The translations under genes and the position numbers were made by a program. This document shows, in pieces, positions 35,814-45,368 of a stretch of 64,000 nt of DNA (position 1 is its first letter; the number at the start of each line of letters is the position of its first letter). The notes beneath the pieces were generated by a model, which was given only the letters and a program-made list of their open reading frames with translations, had not been told where the DNA came from and searched no databases. The stretch comes from Bin80 sp026709335 (GTDB lineage Bacteria; Bacteroidota; Rhodothermia; Rhodothermales; Bin80), in NCBI GenBank assembly GCA_965200825.1, contig OZ241385.1, positions 1,302,001 to 1,366,000 of the forward strand, given 5' to 3'.

Positions 35814-37097
35814 CTACATGGAGCGGGATAACTTGGTGATTCCGGGAACAGGAACTTCGGGAAGAGGAACTTGTCGAAAGCCTAAGTCTTCTTGTGTTAA
35901 ATTTAAGCCGGCTTCCATAAGCTCATTCCAACCTAACTGGTTGCCTGTGTAGGCACTCTCACGCCCTAATACTGCTGTAAGTGTACTTTCGGCAATCTGA
36001 CGTGTCTCGTTTATAGGTTTGCCCTCGCGAATAGCTTGAATCAGATCTGTATGCTCTAGTACGTACCCATTCCCTCCCGGCTCGGGCATCTCATATAAAA
36101 CATTGCCGCCATGTGCCCGAATGATTGAATTTTGAGGATTTAAGTCAGCTATTCCTTTTGTGCCAATGACCCGATTGGAGACCTGCTTGGTCGTTCCTTG
36201 CCACTGTCTGCATTTCGCTTCAACAACAATATCTCCGGGATAGATATACTCCACACTGAAGTGATCATAAATATGTCCAAACTCCGGACCTGTTCTGGCA
36301 ATTCTGCCACCCATGGCGATTGCGCTATCAGGATGCCCTTGGAACACCCAGTTGATGACATCAATGTTATGGACAAATTGCTCGACAATATGGTCACCAC
36401 TCAGCCAGGTAAAATAGTACCAATTTCGGCACTGCCACTCCATATCACTCATTCCTCCCTTGCGTTCCCGAAGCCAGATAGGGCCCGTTAAATAGTACTC
36501 CTGCGCACCTACAATCTCTCCTATCATCCCATCATGGATGCGTTTAATGGCTTCCATGAAACTGGGCTGTCGGCGGTAAAGAGTTCCTGCAACCACAGAC
36601 AATCCTTTCTGTGTAGCCGTATCTCCTGCCTTCATGATTTCCATTGCCCCTGCCACATCTACACTGACAGGCTTTTCCATAAACACATGCTTACCTGCAT
36701 TGACCGCAGCCGTGAAATGGGCTGGCCTAAACCCGGGAGGTGCAGCCAGAATAACCATATCTATTTCACTGTCTACGACATGCTGATATGCATCAAAACC
36801 AACAAAGGCATGACTCTCATCTACCTTGTAGGCATCCCCAATCTCGTCTGCCAGAGCTTTTCTGGATGCATCCAGGCGATCCTGAAACAGATCTCCCATT
36901 GCAACAATTTCTACTCGCTCACTAGATACTACTGCATCTCTTGCGGCTCCCGTGCCACGGCCTCCACATCCAACAACCCCAACCCGTAACATATCTCTGC
37001 CATTTGCATAGGCATAATTTCCGGAAGCCATTAACCCAAGTGTGCCTGCAGTGGTTACTTTGACAAAGTTTCTTCTGGTGATTTCGTTCTGTTTCAT
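35814..37097 (-). CDS. Gfo/Idh/MocA oxidoreductase, Tat-exported
   Basis: A 427-aa protein with N-terminus T-R-R-N-F-V-K-V-T-T-A-G-T-L-G-L-M-A (Tat). Seen: R-V-G-V-V-G-C-G-G-R-G-T-G-A, H-V-F-M-E-K-P-V-S-V, W-Y-Y-F-T-W-L-S-G-D-H-I-V-E-Q, and H-N-I-D-V-I-N-W. The W-L-S-G-D-H-I-V-E-Q-F-V-H-N block defines a secreted subfamily related to glycosidase-like and 3-keto-sugar oxidoreductases. NAD-type cofactor would be folded in before export. First of a run with three isomerase genes; a 64-bp gap separates it from apbE. Confidence 0.9.
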   Translation of the reverse strand: MKQNEITRRNFVKVTTAGTLGLMASGNYAYANGRDMLRVGVVGCGGRGTGAARDAVVSSERVEIVAMGDLFQDRLDASRKALADEIGDAYKVDESHAFVGFDAYQHVVDSEIDMVILAAPPGFRPAHFTAAVNAGKHVFMEKPVSVDVAGAMEIMKAGDTATQKGLSVVAGTLYRRQPSFMEAIKRIHDGMIGEIVGAQEYYLTGPIWLRERKGGMSDMEWQCRNWYYFTWLSGDHIVEQFVHNIDVINWVFQGHPDSAIAMGGRIARTGPEFGHIYDHFSVEYIYPGDIVVEAKCRQWQGTTKQVSNRVIGTKGIADLNPQNSIIRAHGGNVLYEMPEPGGNGYVLEHTDLIQAIREGKPINETRQIAESTLTAVLGRESAYTGNQLGWNELMEAGLNLTQEDLGFRQVPLPEVPVPGITKLSRSM

Positions 37098-37161
37098 GTG
37101 CGTGTATTGAATCTTGGAAACATCTTTATTTATGAATATAATGATAATCGATCTTTATAGC

Positions 37162-38238
37162 TTACTTGTTGAGTTCAAATCTCCCTGTATTGAGCTGTTT
37201 CAGATCTTCCATTCCAGACTCGACGATCCGAATACTGAAATTATGCTGATTCTGCGCACTTGTAACAACTTCTTGCCAGTCCATTACGCTGTATGCAGAA
37301 GCCCATGCATCGGCCATCATTGCACTGGAAGCAATCACAGCAACTTTTCTCTTGTGGGTTATTCCATATCCTGATTGCGGGTCAACAATATGAGAATATC
37401 TCATTCCCTGATATTCCAAATACTTATATGTGTCCCCCGAAACCGCTATCCCGCAATTTGCCAAGATCATATTTTCTGTTCCTGACTCCCCGTGAAACAC
37501 TTTAATACTCCAGCCATCTGTATCAGGTGGCGCGTTACCTAGGGCAATATCTCCCCCCAAATTCACAGCAACACTGTAAAATCCCTCTTGGAAAAGAACT
37601 GCCAATGCCTGATCTGCTGCATATCCCTTTGCGATCCCTCCAAGATCGAGTCGCATGTTTTTCTTCTCCAATTCAACAGTCATGGTATCGGGGTTCATGT
37701 GTAGTAATTCAAATCCAACCACCGATATTGCCTTTCTTAATGCAATAGAATCCGGGAGCATACCACGGCGCATAGCATGGCGCCACAAAAAAGTAAGAGG
37801 GCCACTAGTTACGTCAAATTTTCCCTTTGATAAACGAGCAACCTCTTGACTGGCCGTCAACACGTCCCATAGATCCTGAGTCACAGATACTGGTTGACCA
37901 TGTGTATTTGAAAGCCTGCTAAGCTCGCTCTCAACCAGATAATCACTAAGGTGATTATTCAAATCATCTATCCGGGAAAAGGCGGACTCTACCGCTCTGG
38001 TTGCTTTCAGTGAATCTGCGGCATAAAGAACTATGTGTGCCTCCGTTCCCATCAGAGGTTTCGCAAAAATCAGACGTGAACTGCTCTGACTTTTCGCAAT
38101 CGATGTGGTAGTCATACTCATCACAAATGCCAATACAACTACCGTAAATATTAACCTACTCAAGTCGAAATGTTGTTGCCACTTCGCCGTATGTGAGCAG
38201 TTCAACGGCGTCCCAAACCTGTTGCCATGTGATGGCAT
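37162..38238 (-). CDS. apbE: FAD:protein FMN transferase (ApbE family)
   Basis: A 358-aa exported enzyme that attaches FMN covalently to threonine in partner flavoproteins such as Na+-translocating NQR or Rnf subunits. Seen: M-G-T-E-A-H (start of the domain), N-L-G-G-D-I-A-L-G, and late D-P-Q-S-G-Y-G-I-T and M-A-D-A-W-A-S-A. The N-terminal hydrophobic segment (F-T-V-V-V-L-A-F-V-M-S-M) is a signal; no lipobox cysteine is seen, unlike many ApbE lipoproteins. No flavinylated substrate gene lies in the window. It sits 64 bp upstream of the Gfo/Idh run and may share its promoter. Confidence 0.9.
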   Translation of the reverse strand: MPSHGNRFGTPLNCSHTAKWQQHFDLSRLIFTVVVLAFVMSMTTTSIAKSQSSSRLIFAKPLMGTEAHIVLYAADSLKATRAVESAFSRIDDLNNHLSDYLVESELSRLSNTHGQPVSVTQDLWDVLTASQEVARLSKGKFDVTSGPLTFLWRHAMRRGMLPDSIALRKAISVVGFELLHMNPDTMTVELEKKNMRLDLGGIAKGYAADQALAVLFQEGFYSVAVNLGGDIALGNAPPDTDGWSIKVFHGESGTENMILANCGIAVSGDTYKYLEYQGMRYSHIVDPQSGYGITHKRKVAVIASSAMMADAWASAYSVMDWQEVVTSAQNQHNFSIRIVESGMEDLKQLNTGRFELNK

Positions 38239-38585
38239 TTCCTCTTCTCAATTAATTATTAGAAAGTAATGCATGAGCGAAGAAATGCGACCTCAATACT
38301 CATTCTGGTATAAGATCTAATGTGACCTAACTCCATTCATAAAACACTACCCAGAAAGACTCAACTTGATGTGCGAAAAAACGTATTAGTGAAAGCTCCT
38401 GTGGTTACCATAAATCTGCAAGAAGATTGACCTTTAGGACGCTCGCGTCAACAAAAATAATCTACAAAAAATTCTTAAAAAAGCTACGCCCCATTTCTCT
38501 ACCCTAATGAGATGGACCTATGGCACATTGGATAAAACACGCCGTAAGTCGATATATTTTCCTTTTTTGCTTCTCTCCATAAAAA
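38239..38585. other. Divergent promoter region upstream of the TonB receptor
   Basis: A 347-bp region between divergent apbE and a TonB receptor. It is AT-rich with no riboswitch signature recognised (in particular no cobalamin or TPP core was seen). Both genes' promoters should lie here. A minus-strand frame at 38504-38752 runs into the receptor and is not credible. Confidence 0.4.
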
Positions 38586-41429
38586 ATGACTGTAACAGTT
38601 AGATATTTGGGACTCCTCCCGTTACTATTTCTTTGGACGGCATCTATTGCAAGTTCGCAGGTAACCGTACGAGGTACTGTTATTGAAGAAGATTCACATA
38701 TACCTCTTCCCGGAACATCTGTCACGATTCGCGGAACTACAATTGGGACCACAACAGACTCCGATGGAAACTATACGCTGGAGGTTCCGAGTTCCGATGT
38801 GACGCTTGTATTCCGATTTACCGGATTTCAAACGTATGAATCAGCGCTGCCTCCAAATACAGAAGAGCTTAATGTTACCCTGACTCCGGCAATCTTTGGC
38901 TTAAACGAAGTTGTCGTTGTGGGATCGCGACGCCAGCCACGGCTACTGAAAGATTCTGCAGTTCCGGTTGATGTTTTAGGGGTTTCCAATCTGCAGTCAT
39001 TGGGTACTACGGATGTCGATCTGGTTCTGCGTTCACAGATTCCATCCTACAATCTTCAGAGTTACACGGGAGATGAAGCTGCTATTGTACGACCTGCCAC
39101 ACTGCGCGGTCTGCCCACTGACAACGTGATTGTACTGGTAAACGGTAAGCGGCGTCATCGATCGGCCTCCATTGCACTTTCTGGAAGCTCGCTAAATAAG
39201 GGAGCACAGGGGCCGGATCTTAATATGATTCCAACGATTGCCTTGAATCAATTAGAAATCCTTCGTGACGGTGCGACGGCACAATACGGTGCAGATGCAG
39301 TTGCCGGTGTACTCAACCTACAGTTGCGAGAAAATCGAGATGGAGTACGCTCTCTCTTACGGACGGGGCAATATTCAAAGGGAGACGGCCGCTACATCCA
39401 CTTGGCATCAAATGCAGGATTTTCTTTACCCGGAGAAGGCGGGTTTTTGAATCTAAGTGTGGAATACCGAGATGTACAGGCGACTGTTCGAAGTACTCAA
39501 CGAGAAGATGCACAGATACTGACCGAGCGAGGTTACCCCGTAAAAAATCCTGCCCAAATATGGGGAAGCCCCGATGTAAGTCATAGCATCACCGGGTTTT
39601 TCAATTCAGGTATGAATTTAACCCCAACAATCCGGGCCTATGCCTTTGGTGGCGGTGGGCGCAGAACCCAAGAGTATGGTTTCTTTTTCCGCGCACCCGG
39701 TACGGAAACTGCTCGTAGTAGCGTGTTTCGCTTTGGAAATGAACGTGCAGTCATTGATCTGAACCCGGATCAGGGTCCTGACTGCAAAAATGACGATAGA
39801 TTGCCAGGACTGAATGCTTCAAATCAGGAAGTTCAGTCATTTATCTCAGACTTCCAGGGGGAATGCTACTTATTTAACGAGATGTTCCCGGGTGGATTTA
39901 CGCCTCGATTCGGAGGAGACGTATTTGATCTTAGTCTCACAACAGGTTTGCGTGGAGGCAGACAGGATGGACTGAACTGGGATGTCACTCTAAGCGGAGC
40001 CAGAAGCCTCATTGATTACTTCCTGTATAATTCAATCAATGCTTCACTTGGCCCAGACACGCCGAATTCATTTAAGCCCCGCTCATATTTTCAGCAGGAG
40101 GCAGAAGTGTCTGCAGCTTTCTCAATTCCTTTATCCATTCGGCAATTCTCATCTCCAATTAATTTGGCCTGGGGTGCAACCTGGCGCACGGAAATTTTTG
40201 AGAGCCGGGCTGGCGATTCACCTTCATGGCAAGTAGGCCCCTATGTAGATCAAGGATTCAGTGTCGGAGCGAATGGGTATCAGGGATTGAACCCGATTTT
40301 TGCAGGCCGATGGGCTCGCCCAAACATTGCCTTTCATATTGATGTCGAAGCGGATTTAACCCAACGACTCTTAGGCAATATTGCGGCGCGGTACGAAAAT
40401 TACACGACTGATTTTGGAGGAACCCTCAATGGGAAGGCCGCACTTCTTTATCGGGCAACAGATAAAATTTCGCTGAGAGGAGCGGCAAGCACTGGATTCC
40501 GTGCACCAACTCCTGGTCAAGCGAACCTGAATGTTTTCCGAACGACAGGATTTTCAAAAGAAAAGGGACTCATTGAGGTGGGCGTTATACCATCAACGCA
40601 CCCTATCGCGGTAGCGCTGGGTGGCGACCCCCTAACACCTGAACTTGCACGCAATCTATCGATAGGAGTAATCATTGAATTTCAGGAAGGACTCACATTG
40701 ACTGCTGACTTTTTCAATATTGAATTGGAGGACAGGCTTTCTCTTACAGGCAATATTCCTATTACAGATGAGATCGTGCAGATCATAGATTCCAAGAATT
40801 TATTAGGGGGCATTACCAATATTCGGGAAGTTCGATTTTATTCAAACGATTTCAATACGCGCACCAATGGGCTGGACGTTTTACTCGCCGGAGATCATGA
40901 ATGGAGCCGTACGCATGCCTCTTTTGGAAGCATTGCATGGAATTGGACGACTACTTCGCTTACTCATTTTACCGCACCAAGACAAATCACCAGTTTTCTC
41001 GATGAACCCCTTGAGACCCCTCTTACACTCAGCTTACTTACGCGACAGAGGCGGGTTGAACTGGAACGACTGAATCCACGGCATCGTGTTGTGGCGACCT
41101 ACCGACAAATGGTGAATCACTGGTCCGGGCTGTTGCGTGTAAACTGGTTTGGAAGTTGGCAGCAATGCCGCTACGGGAGTTCAACCTGCCGTGCAGACGG
41201 AATAGATGTTCAGGAGGAATTCCCAAGCTCGTGGATTGTTGATGCCGAGATCGGATATGCTGCTAATGATTCCTGGACTGTAATCTTCGGGATGAGCAAT
41301 ATATTTGATACCATCCGAAAGGCACATATTCAGGAAAGGTTACGACAAGGAAATATTGCCCCAAGAAGCTCTCCAATTGACCCAAATGGAATGGGGCTGT
41401 ATCTGCGAATCATATCAGATCTTTATTGA
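38586..41429 (+). CDS. TonB-dependent receptor, carboxypeptidase-regulatory-like N-domain
   Basis: A 947-aa outer-membrane receptor. Signal peptide to about residue 25 (L-L-P-L-L-F-L-W-T-A-S-I-A-S-S-Q). Regulatory-like beta-sandwich: V-R-G-T-V-I-E-E-D ... T-T-D-S-D-G-N-Y-T. Plug: P-V-D-V-L-G, L-R-G-L-P-T-D-N-V-I-V-L-V-N-G-K-R-R-H-R and L-R-D-G-A-T-A-Q-Y-G-A-D-A-V-A-G-V-L-N. Barrel with the aromatic last strand (G-L-Y-L-R-I-I). The plug's G-K-R-R-H-R-S-A and Q-Y-G-S/A-D-A motifs are common in receptors of catabolic gene groups. It is flanked by Gfo/Idh and isomerase operons, so its ligand is probably the sugar-like compound they handle (inference). Confidence 0.92.
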   Translation: MTVTVRYLGLLPLLFLWTASIASSQVTVRGTVIEEDSHIPLPGTSVTIRGTTIGTTTDSDGNYTLEVPSSDVTLVFRFTGFQTYESALPPNTEELNVTLTPAIFGLNEVVVVGSRRQPRLLKDSAVPVDVLGVSNLQSLGTTDVDLVLRSQIPSYNLQSYTGDEAAIVRPATLRGLPTDNVIVLVNGKRRHRSASIALSGSSLNKGAQGPDLNMIPTIALNQLEILRDGATAQYGADAVAGVLNLQLRENRDGVRSLLRTGQYSKGDGRYIHLASNAGFSLPGEGGFLNLSVEYRDVQATVRSTQREDAQILTERGYPVKNPAQIWGSPDVSHSITGFFNSGMNLTPTIRAYAFGGGGRRTQEYGFFFRAPGTETARSSVFRFGNERAVIDLNPDQGPDCKNDDRLPGLNASNQEVQSFISDFQGECYLFNEMFPGGFTPRFGGDVFDLSLTTGLRGGRQDGLNWDVTLSGARSLIDYFLYNSINASLGPDTPNSFKPRSYFQQEAEVSAAFSIPLSIRQFSSPINLAWGATWRTEIFESRAGDSPSWQVGPYVDQGFSVGANGYQGLNPIFAGRWARPNIAFHIDVEADLTQRLLGNIAARYENYTTDFGGTLNGKAALLYRATDKISLRGAASTGFRAPTPGQANLNVFRTTGFSKEKGLIEVGVIPSTHPIAVALGGDPLTPELARNLSIGVIIEFQEGLTLTADFFNIELEDRLSLTGNIPITDEIVQIIDSKNLLGGITNIREVRFYSNDFNTRTNGLDVLLAGDHEWSRTHASFGSIAWNWTTTSLTHFTAPRQITSFLDEPLETPLTLSLLTRQRRVELERLNPRHRVVATYRQMVNHWSGLLRVNWFGSWQQCRYGSSTCRADGIDVQEEFPSSWIVDAEIGYAANDSWTVIFGMSNIFDTIRKAHIQERLRQGNIAPRSSPIDPNGMGLYLRIISDLY

Positions 41430-41633
41430 TGAATCCAATATATCAAGCCTTGAAATCTATGCCAAGAAGCTGTTCGCACAAGAGTAAATGAGATCAGTCT
41501 AAACGCGTCCCTAAAGGAAGGAAATCGCTCCCTTTACCGCAACCAATCTTAATCGTTGATAAAGAACTTGCTTAGAATTGAGATACGCCTCACTGCATCA
41601 GGTGACAACCAGATCAGATCTCCTGATTTTTCC

Positions 41634-42995
41634 CTATAGAACTACGCTAACCCCAGGAATCGGAATTGCATAACGTCCCTCGGCGTCAGGAAGAACCGGT
41701 GGTTCAGCATCCCATGCAAATTCTTTTGGCATGAGATTAAGTTCGCTTGCCATGGCCTCATCCCAGGTAATCACCTTGCCTGAATAGCTGGCCATGCGCC
41801 CCAGAATTGCACTCATCGTTGCAATCGCGCCATTTTCTCCATCAGCATACTTGAACTCACCTGCATTAATGGCAGCAAATAACTTATCGTGTTCTACCTG
41901 ATAAGGGTTCGGATCTCCCTTGCTGTTATGACTGTAGATTTTTCCACCTGAGGAATCATATAGTTGTCCGGGTGACGGAGCAACCCCGGATGTACCATGA
42001 AATGCTTCGGAAACTCTGTTCATGCAATCTGGGATATGCCTGCATTGGCTCATCACACGACTCCCATCGGCATATTCAAACTCAACAAAGTGATGATCAT
42101 AAATTTCTCCGTGATCTAAGCCTGTACGAACTTGACGTCCACCCTGTCCCTGAGCTTGAACAGGATGCGCTTGCTTTACCCAATTTCCCACATCAATGTT
42201 ATGGATGTGTTGTTCTACGATGTGATCTCCACAAAGCCAATTGAAGTAATACCAATTTCGCATCTGATATTCCATTTCAGTAAGGGTGCGCCCTGCTTTT
42301 TCCTCATACTCAGCACGTGTACGAACCCAGACACCACCACTATTCCAATAAACTCGCCCAAAAACGATATCACCGATTGCGCCTTCATGAATTTGCTCAA
42401 CCCACCTAAGATATTCTACCTGATAGCGACGCTGTAAACCGACGACTACGTTCAATTGCTTTTCTTTGGCCTTTTCAGCAGCAGCAAGTACCCGGCGGAT
42501 GCCAGGCCCATCTGTGGCCACAGGCTTCTCCATAAAGATCTGCTTCCCAGCATCTACTGCAGTCTCAAAGTGGAGAGGCCGAAAACCCGGAGGAGTTGTC
42601 AGAATGACTACATCAGAAGCATCAATCACTTCTTTATAACCATCAAACCCATCAAAACGCATTTCGACTGGTACATTAATTCGACTGATAGCATCCATGG
42701 TTGCTTCATCCGCTTCTTCCGGCTGAGTCATGTTTTGCAAACTTTCCTCTATACGATCACTGAATGCATCAGCCATAGCAACGAGTTTTGTATTTGAAGC
42801 TGCTTTCAGTGCCTGAAGTGCGGCACCAGTCCCTCTTCCTCCACACCCAACTAATCCTACCCTAATGGTGTCATCTACACCATAAAAAGCACTAGCTCCC
42901 ACAGGAAACTGGCTTGCAAGCGTAGTGCCTACTACGGCAGCTACTCCACTTTTAACAAAATCTCGACGATTGTAAGGAGTTGTATCTTTTTTCAT
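41634..42995 (-). CDS. Gfo/Idh/MocA oxidoreductase, Tat-exported
   Basis: A 453-aa protein with N-terminus Y-N-R-R-D-F-V-K-S-G-V-A-A-V-V-G (Tat). Seen: R-V-G-L-V-G-C-G-G-R-G-T-G-A, I-F-M-E-K-P-V-A-T-D, R-N-W-Y-Y-F-N-W-L-C-G-D-H-I-V-E-Q, and Q-C-R-H-I. It belongs to the same secreted subfamily as 35814-37097 but is distinctly different in sequence and longer at the C-terminus. It stands alone, convergent with the TonB receptor (204 bp between stops) and separated from SUMF1 by 328 bp with a terminator and a palindrome. Confidence 0.9.
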   Translation of the reverse strand: MKKDTTPYNRRDFVKSGVAAVVGTTLASQFPVGASAFYGVDDTIRVGLVGCGGRGTGAALQALKAASNTKLVAMADAFSDRIEESLQNMTQPEEADEATMDAISRINVPVEMRFDGFDGYKEVIDASDVVILTTPPGFRPLHFETAVDAGKQIFMEKPVATDGPGIRRVLAAAEKAKEKQLNVVVGLQRRYQVEYLRWVEQIHEGAIGDIVFGRVYWNSGGVWVRTRAEYEEKAGRTLTEMEYQMRNWYYFNWLCGDHIVEQHIHNIDVGNWVKQAHPVQAQGQGGRQVRTGLDHGEIYDHHFVEFEYADGSRVMSQCRHIPDCMNRVSEAFHGTSGVAPSPGQLYDSSGGKIYSHNSKGDPNPYQVEHDKLFAAINAGEFKYADGENGAIATMSAILGRMASYSGKVITWDEAMASELNLMPKEFAWDAEPPVLPDAEGRYAIPIPGVSVVL

Positions 42996-43198
42996 TTTTT
43001 CTCGATTACCCTAGACAAATTTAGTGAGATGCATCTATTTTTCGCTTCACCATACACTTGCATTGCACCTCAAATCACTTCTTCAATTGGCAGTGCGAAT
43101 TTTTCAATTATGGATATATGAGAGCTTCTACAGTTCCAGCGAAATTATAAGATTATTGTCATCCAAAAAATGTACTCGTTGATACGTAGATGCTCTTT

Positions 43199-43222
43199 TA
43201 TTTCATGAGCATTCATGAAATA
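43199..43222. repeat. 10-bp inverted repeat (operator-like)
   Basis: TATTTCATGA and TCATGAAATA flank GCAT; all ten arm pairs match. It lies in the 328-bp gap about 200 bp upstream of the minus-strand Gfo/Idh gene starting at 42995. No T-run follows, so a regulator-binding site is more likely than a terminator. The rest of the gap (42996-43323) holds only this and the hairpin at 43274. Confidence 0.5.
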
Positions 43223-43273
43223 CATCCGAGCTTGACTCCCGCAATGTAGTGAAAATTTTTGACTTACTTAAAA

Positions 43274-43293
43274 TCTCTCTTTTTGAAGAGAGA
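43274..43293 (-). terminator. Weak intrinsic terminator after SUMF1 gene
   Basis: TCTCTCTT and AAGAGAGA form a perfect 8-bp stem with a 4-base loop. Read on the minus strand it starts 31 bases after the SUMF1-family stop codon and is followed by TTTTAAG. The stem is A+T heavy but the placement is right for termination of the 47991-to-43324 run. Confidence 0.55.
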
Positions 43294-43323
43294 CGGATCC
43301 AAGTTTAATCAATGAATGGAATA

Positions 43324-44310
43324 TTACCCACCGAGCACGATCGCCCAGAACTCCTGTTGTTCATCCGGTGTTGGTTGAGCAAAGGGGCGAACAATTCTAA
43401 ACCCTACAAATGGAGAGTCTGTATTCCACCACATAGATCGAGGAATTTGCGGATCACGACGTTTCCAGTCAAGATCGGACCTGAGTCTTGCACCACAACG
43501 TAGTGCATTTGCGGAGTCATCGTACGCCCCACCTCTGACGGTACGCGGATGTAATCGAGTGGGTATACTCCACGGATTCTCTGATGCTGACCCTTCCAGC
43601 TCTTCATAGAATTCCTGTCTGTACTCGTCCAAAGTCCATTCGGCTACATTCCCGTGCATATCATAGATCCCCCACCGATTTGCTGCTTTTTTTCCAACTT
43701 GATGATAGGCTTCATCGCTATTACCATAATACCATGCGTAGACATCAAGCGAGTCAACAGTCTCTCCGAAGCCGAATGCAGATGATGTATCTGCACGGCA
43801 GGCATATTCCCATTCGGCTTCGGTTGGCAGCCTGTGAAATTTACCTGTTTTAATCGAAAGCCATCGTGCATACTGGAGTGCGCTCCACTGCGTCATACCA
43901 ACCGCTGGGTATCCATTTGTCCCCATTCCATGAGCAGGATCCTCATAAGGCGGGCTTGGTCGAGCAATCAATTCTGGATCAAATTCAGTTCCCGGGGCAC
44001 CTTCAGGGCTATCCCGTTCCGAGCTGGAAAACAGAAGAAATTCATCATAAGTCACCTCATGAATCCCGATATAAAACGGGGACAAAAACACTTCACTTTC
44101 TGGCCCTTCGTCTTCATCACGACCTTCCTCATCCTCAGGGGTTCCAATCAAAAACGTCCCACCTTGTAAGCCGACCATTGTGTAATGGATATCGGTTCCA
44201 GGAATAGTATCCGTAATCACTTCCAGATGCAACTGCGCTACCACATCGCTATTCCCGAAGTAGATACTCAGGAAGAAAAAAACTGCTATTCTAATTTGCA
44301 AACGCTGCAT
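43324..44310 (-). CDS. SUMF1/FGE-sulfatase-domain protein, exported
   Basis: A 328-aa protein. ATG 44310 gives a signal peptide (I-A-V-F-F-F-L-S-I-Y-F-G-N-S ... V-A-Q). The rest is a formylglycine-generating-enzyme-like fold: G-G-T-F-L-I-G-T-P, P-V/A-V-G-M-T-Q-W-S-A-L-Q-Y-A-R-W, R-L-P-T-E-A-E-W-E-Y-A-C-R, W-G-I-Y-D-M-H-G-N-V-A-E-W-T, and the end S-P-F-V-G-F-R-I-V-R. True sulfatase activation is cytoplasmic or ER-based and uses paired cysteines; here no sulfatase is nearby, so the domain may act as a binding or other enzyme module. Its start overlaps the preceding isomerase stop by 20 bases. Confidence 0.88.
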   Translation of the reverse strand: MQRLQIRIAVFFFLSIYFGNSDVVAQLHLEVITDTIPGTDIHYTMVGLQGGTFLIGTPEDEEGRDEDEGPESEVFLSPFYIGIHEVTYDEFLLFSSSERDSPEGAPGTEFDPELIARPSPPYEDPAHGMGTNGYPAVGMTQWSALQYARWLSIKTGKFHRLPTEAEWEYACRADTSSAFGFGETVDSLDVYAWYYGNSDEAYHQVGKKAANRWGIYDMHGNVAEWTLDEYRQEFYEELEGSASENPWSIPTRLHPRTVRGGAYDDSANALRCGARLRSDLDWKRRDPQIPRSMWWNTDSPFVGFRIVRPFAQPTPDEQQEFWAIVLGG

Positions 44311-45289
44311 CAAATGCTGCAGTTGATGGCTTGAAATCCACCTTTTTGACAAATGCACATGCCTCCGAAGCGCCTGCTTCTCGATCCATGCCAATGTCCT
44401 CCCATTCAATGGAGAGCGGTCCGGAATAGCTAGCTCGATTCAATGCACGAATTATCTCCTCAAAATCAATACATCCTCGACCAATGGATCGAAAATCCCA
44501 GAAACGCCCAGGAGTTCCAAAATCTGTATGACCTCCAAATACACCCGCAGATGTCAAGCGATCTGACCACCACACATCCTTCATGTGAGCATGATAAATT
44601 CGATCTGAAAAACGATCGATAAAGGCTACATAATCTACCCCCTGATATCCTAAGTGACTCGGATCATAATTGAATCCGAAAGCTTTCCTGTGCCCAAGCG
44701 CCGCCAAAGCACGCTCGCTACTCGCAATATCAAAAGCGATCTCAGTTGGATGAACTTCAAGTGCAAATCGAACACCAACCTCGTCAAACACGTCAAGAAT
44801 CGGATTCCAGCGATCTGCAAAGTCCTGAAATCCAGCTTCAATCATTGCAGGATTATTCGGAGGAAAAGAATACAAAAGCGGCCAAATACTGCTACCGGTG
44901 AAGCCGTTCACCACCCTGACTCCCAGTGCTGAGGCGGCTCGCGCGGTATCCTCCATCTCTTTTGCGGCTCGCTTCTGAACACCTGTAGCAACCCCATCCC
45001 CCCACACATGGGAAGGAATAATTGCTTTATGGCGCTCATCAATATGATCACAAACTGCTTGGCCAACCAAATGATTGCTAATCGCATATACTTTCAGACC
45101 ATATCGGTCAAGAAGGGCATGACGTCCTTTGCAATAATCAGGTTCATTGAGAGCACGCTGAACATCAAAATGATCACCCCAGCAGGCTAATTCCAAACCA
45201 TCATACCCCCAAGAGGCAGCTTTTTCTGCAAGTACTTCAAGCGTTAAATCGGCCCATTGGCCGGTAAATAATGTGACTGGACGTGCCAT
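44291..45289 (-). CDS. Sugar phosphate isomerase/epimerase, cytoplasmic
   Basis: A 332-aa TIM-barrel protein without any signal peptide (starts M-A-R-P-V-T-L-F-T-G-Q-W-A-D). Seen: Y-D-G-L-E-L-A-C-W-G-D-H-F-D, Glu of F-A-L-E-V-H-P-T-E, Asp of F-N-Y-D-P-S-H-L, H-A-H-M-K-D and I-E-W-E-D-I-G. These are the metal and catalytic positions of xylose-isomerase-like sugar epimerases. It sits 79 bp behind the Gfo/Idh gene at 46532 and overlaps SUMF1. The cytoplasmic location contrasts with the Tat-exported sisters of the other run and suggests a later step of the same route. Confidence 0.87.
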   Translation of the reverse strand: MARPVTLFTGQWADLTLEVLAEKAASWGYDGLELACWGDHFDVQRALNEPDYCKGRHALLDRYGLKVYAISNHLVGQAVCDHIDERHKAIIPSHVWGDGVATGVQKRAAKEMEDTARAASALGVRVVNGFTGSSIWPLLYSFPPNNPAMIEAGFQDFADRWNPILDVFDEVGVRFALEVHPTEIAFDIASSERALAALGHRKAFGFNYDPSHLGYQGVDYVAFIDRFSDRIYHAHMKDVWWSDRLTSAGVFGGHTDFGTPGRFWDFRSIGRGCIDFEEIIRALNRASYSGPLSIEWEDIGMDREAGASEACAFVKKVDFKPSTAAFDAAFAN

Positions 45290-45368
45290 AATTCCCCTGA
45301 TTTAATATTGATAATTGATTTGTCGCCTAACAAGAATTGGAAGCGGAATGATTTGGGCAACGTGAACT

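Noticed and set aside
36534..36989. A 151-codon plus-strand frame
   Set aside because: Antisense to the Tat-exported Gfo/Idh gene; composition rich in Cys/His and no family.
38239..38585. Riboswitch upstream of the TonB receptor
   Set aside because: I looked for the conserved cores of cobalamin and TPP riboswitches and saw neither.
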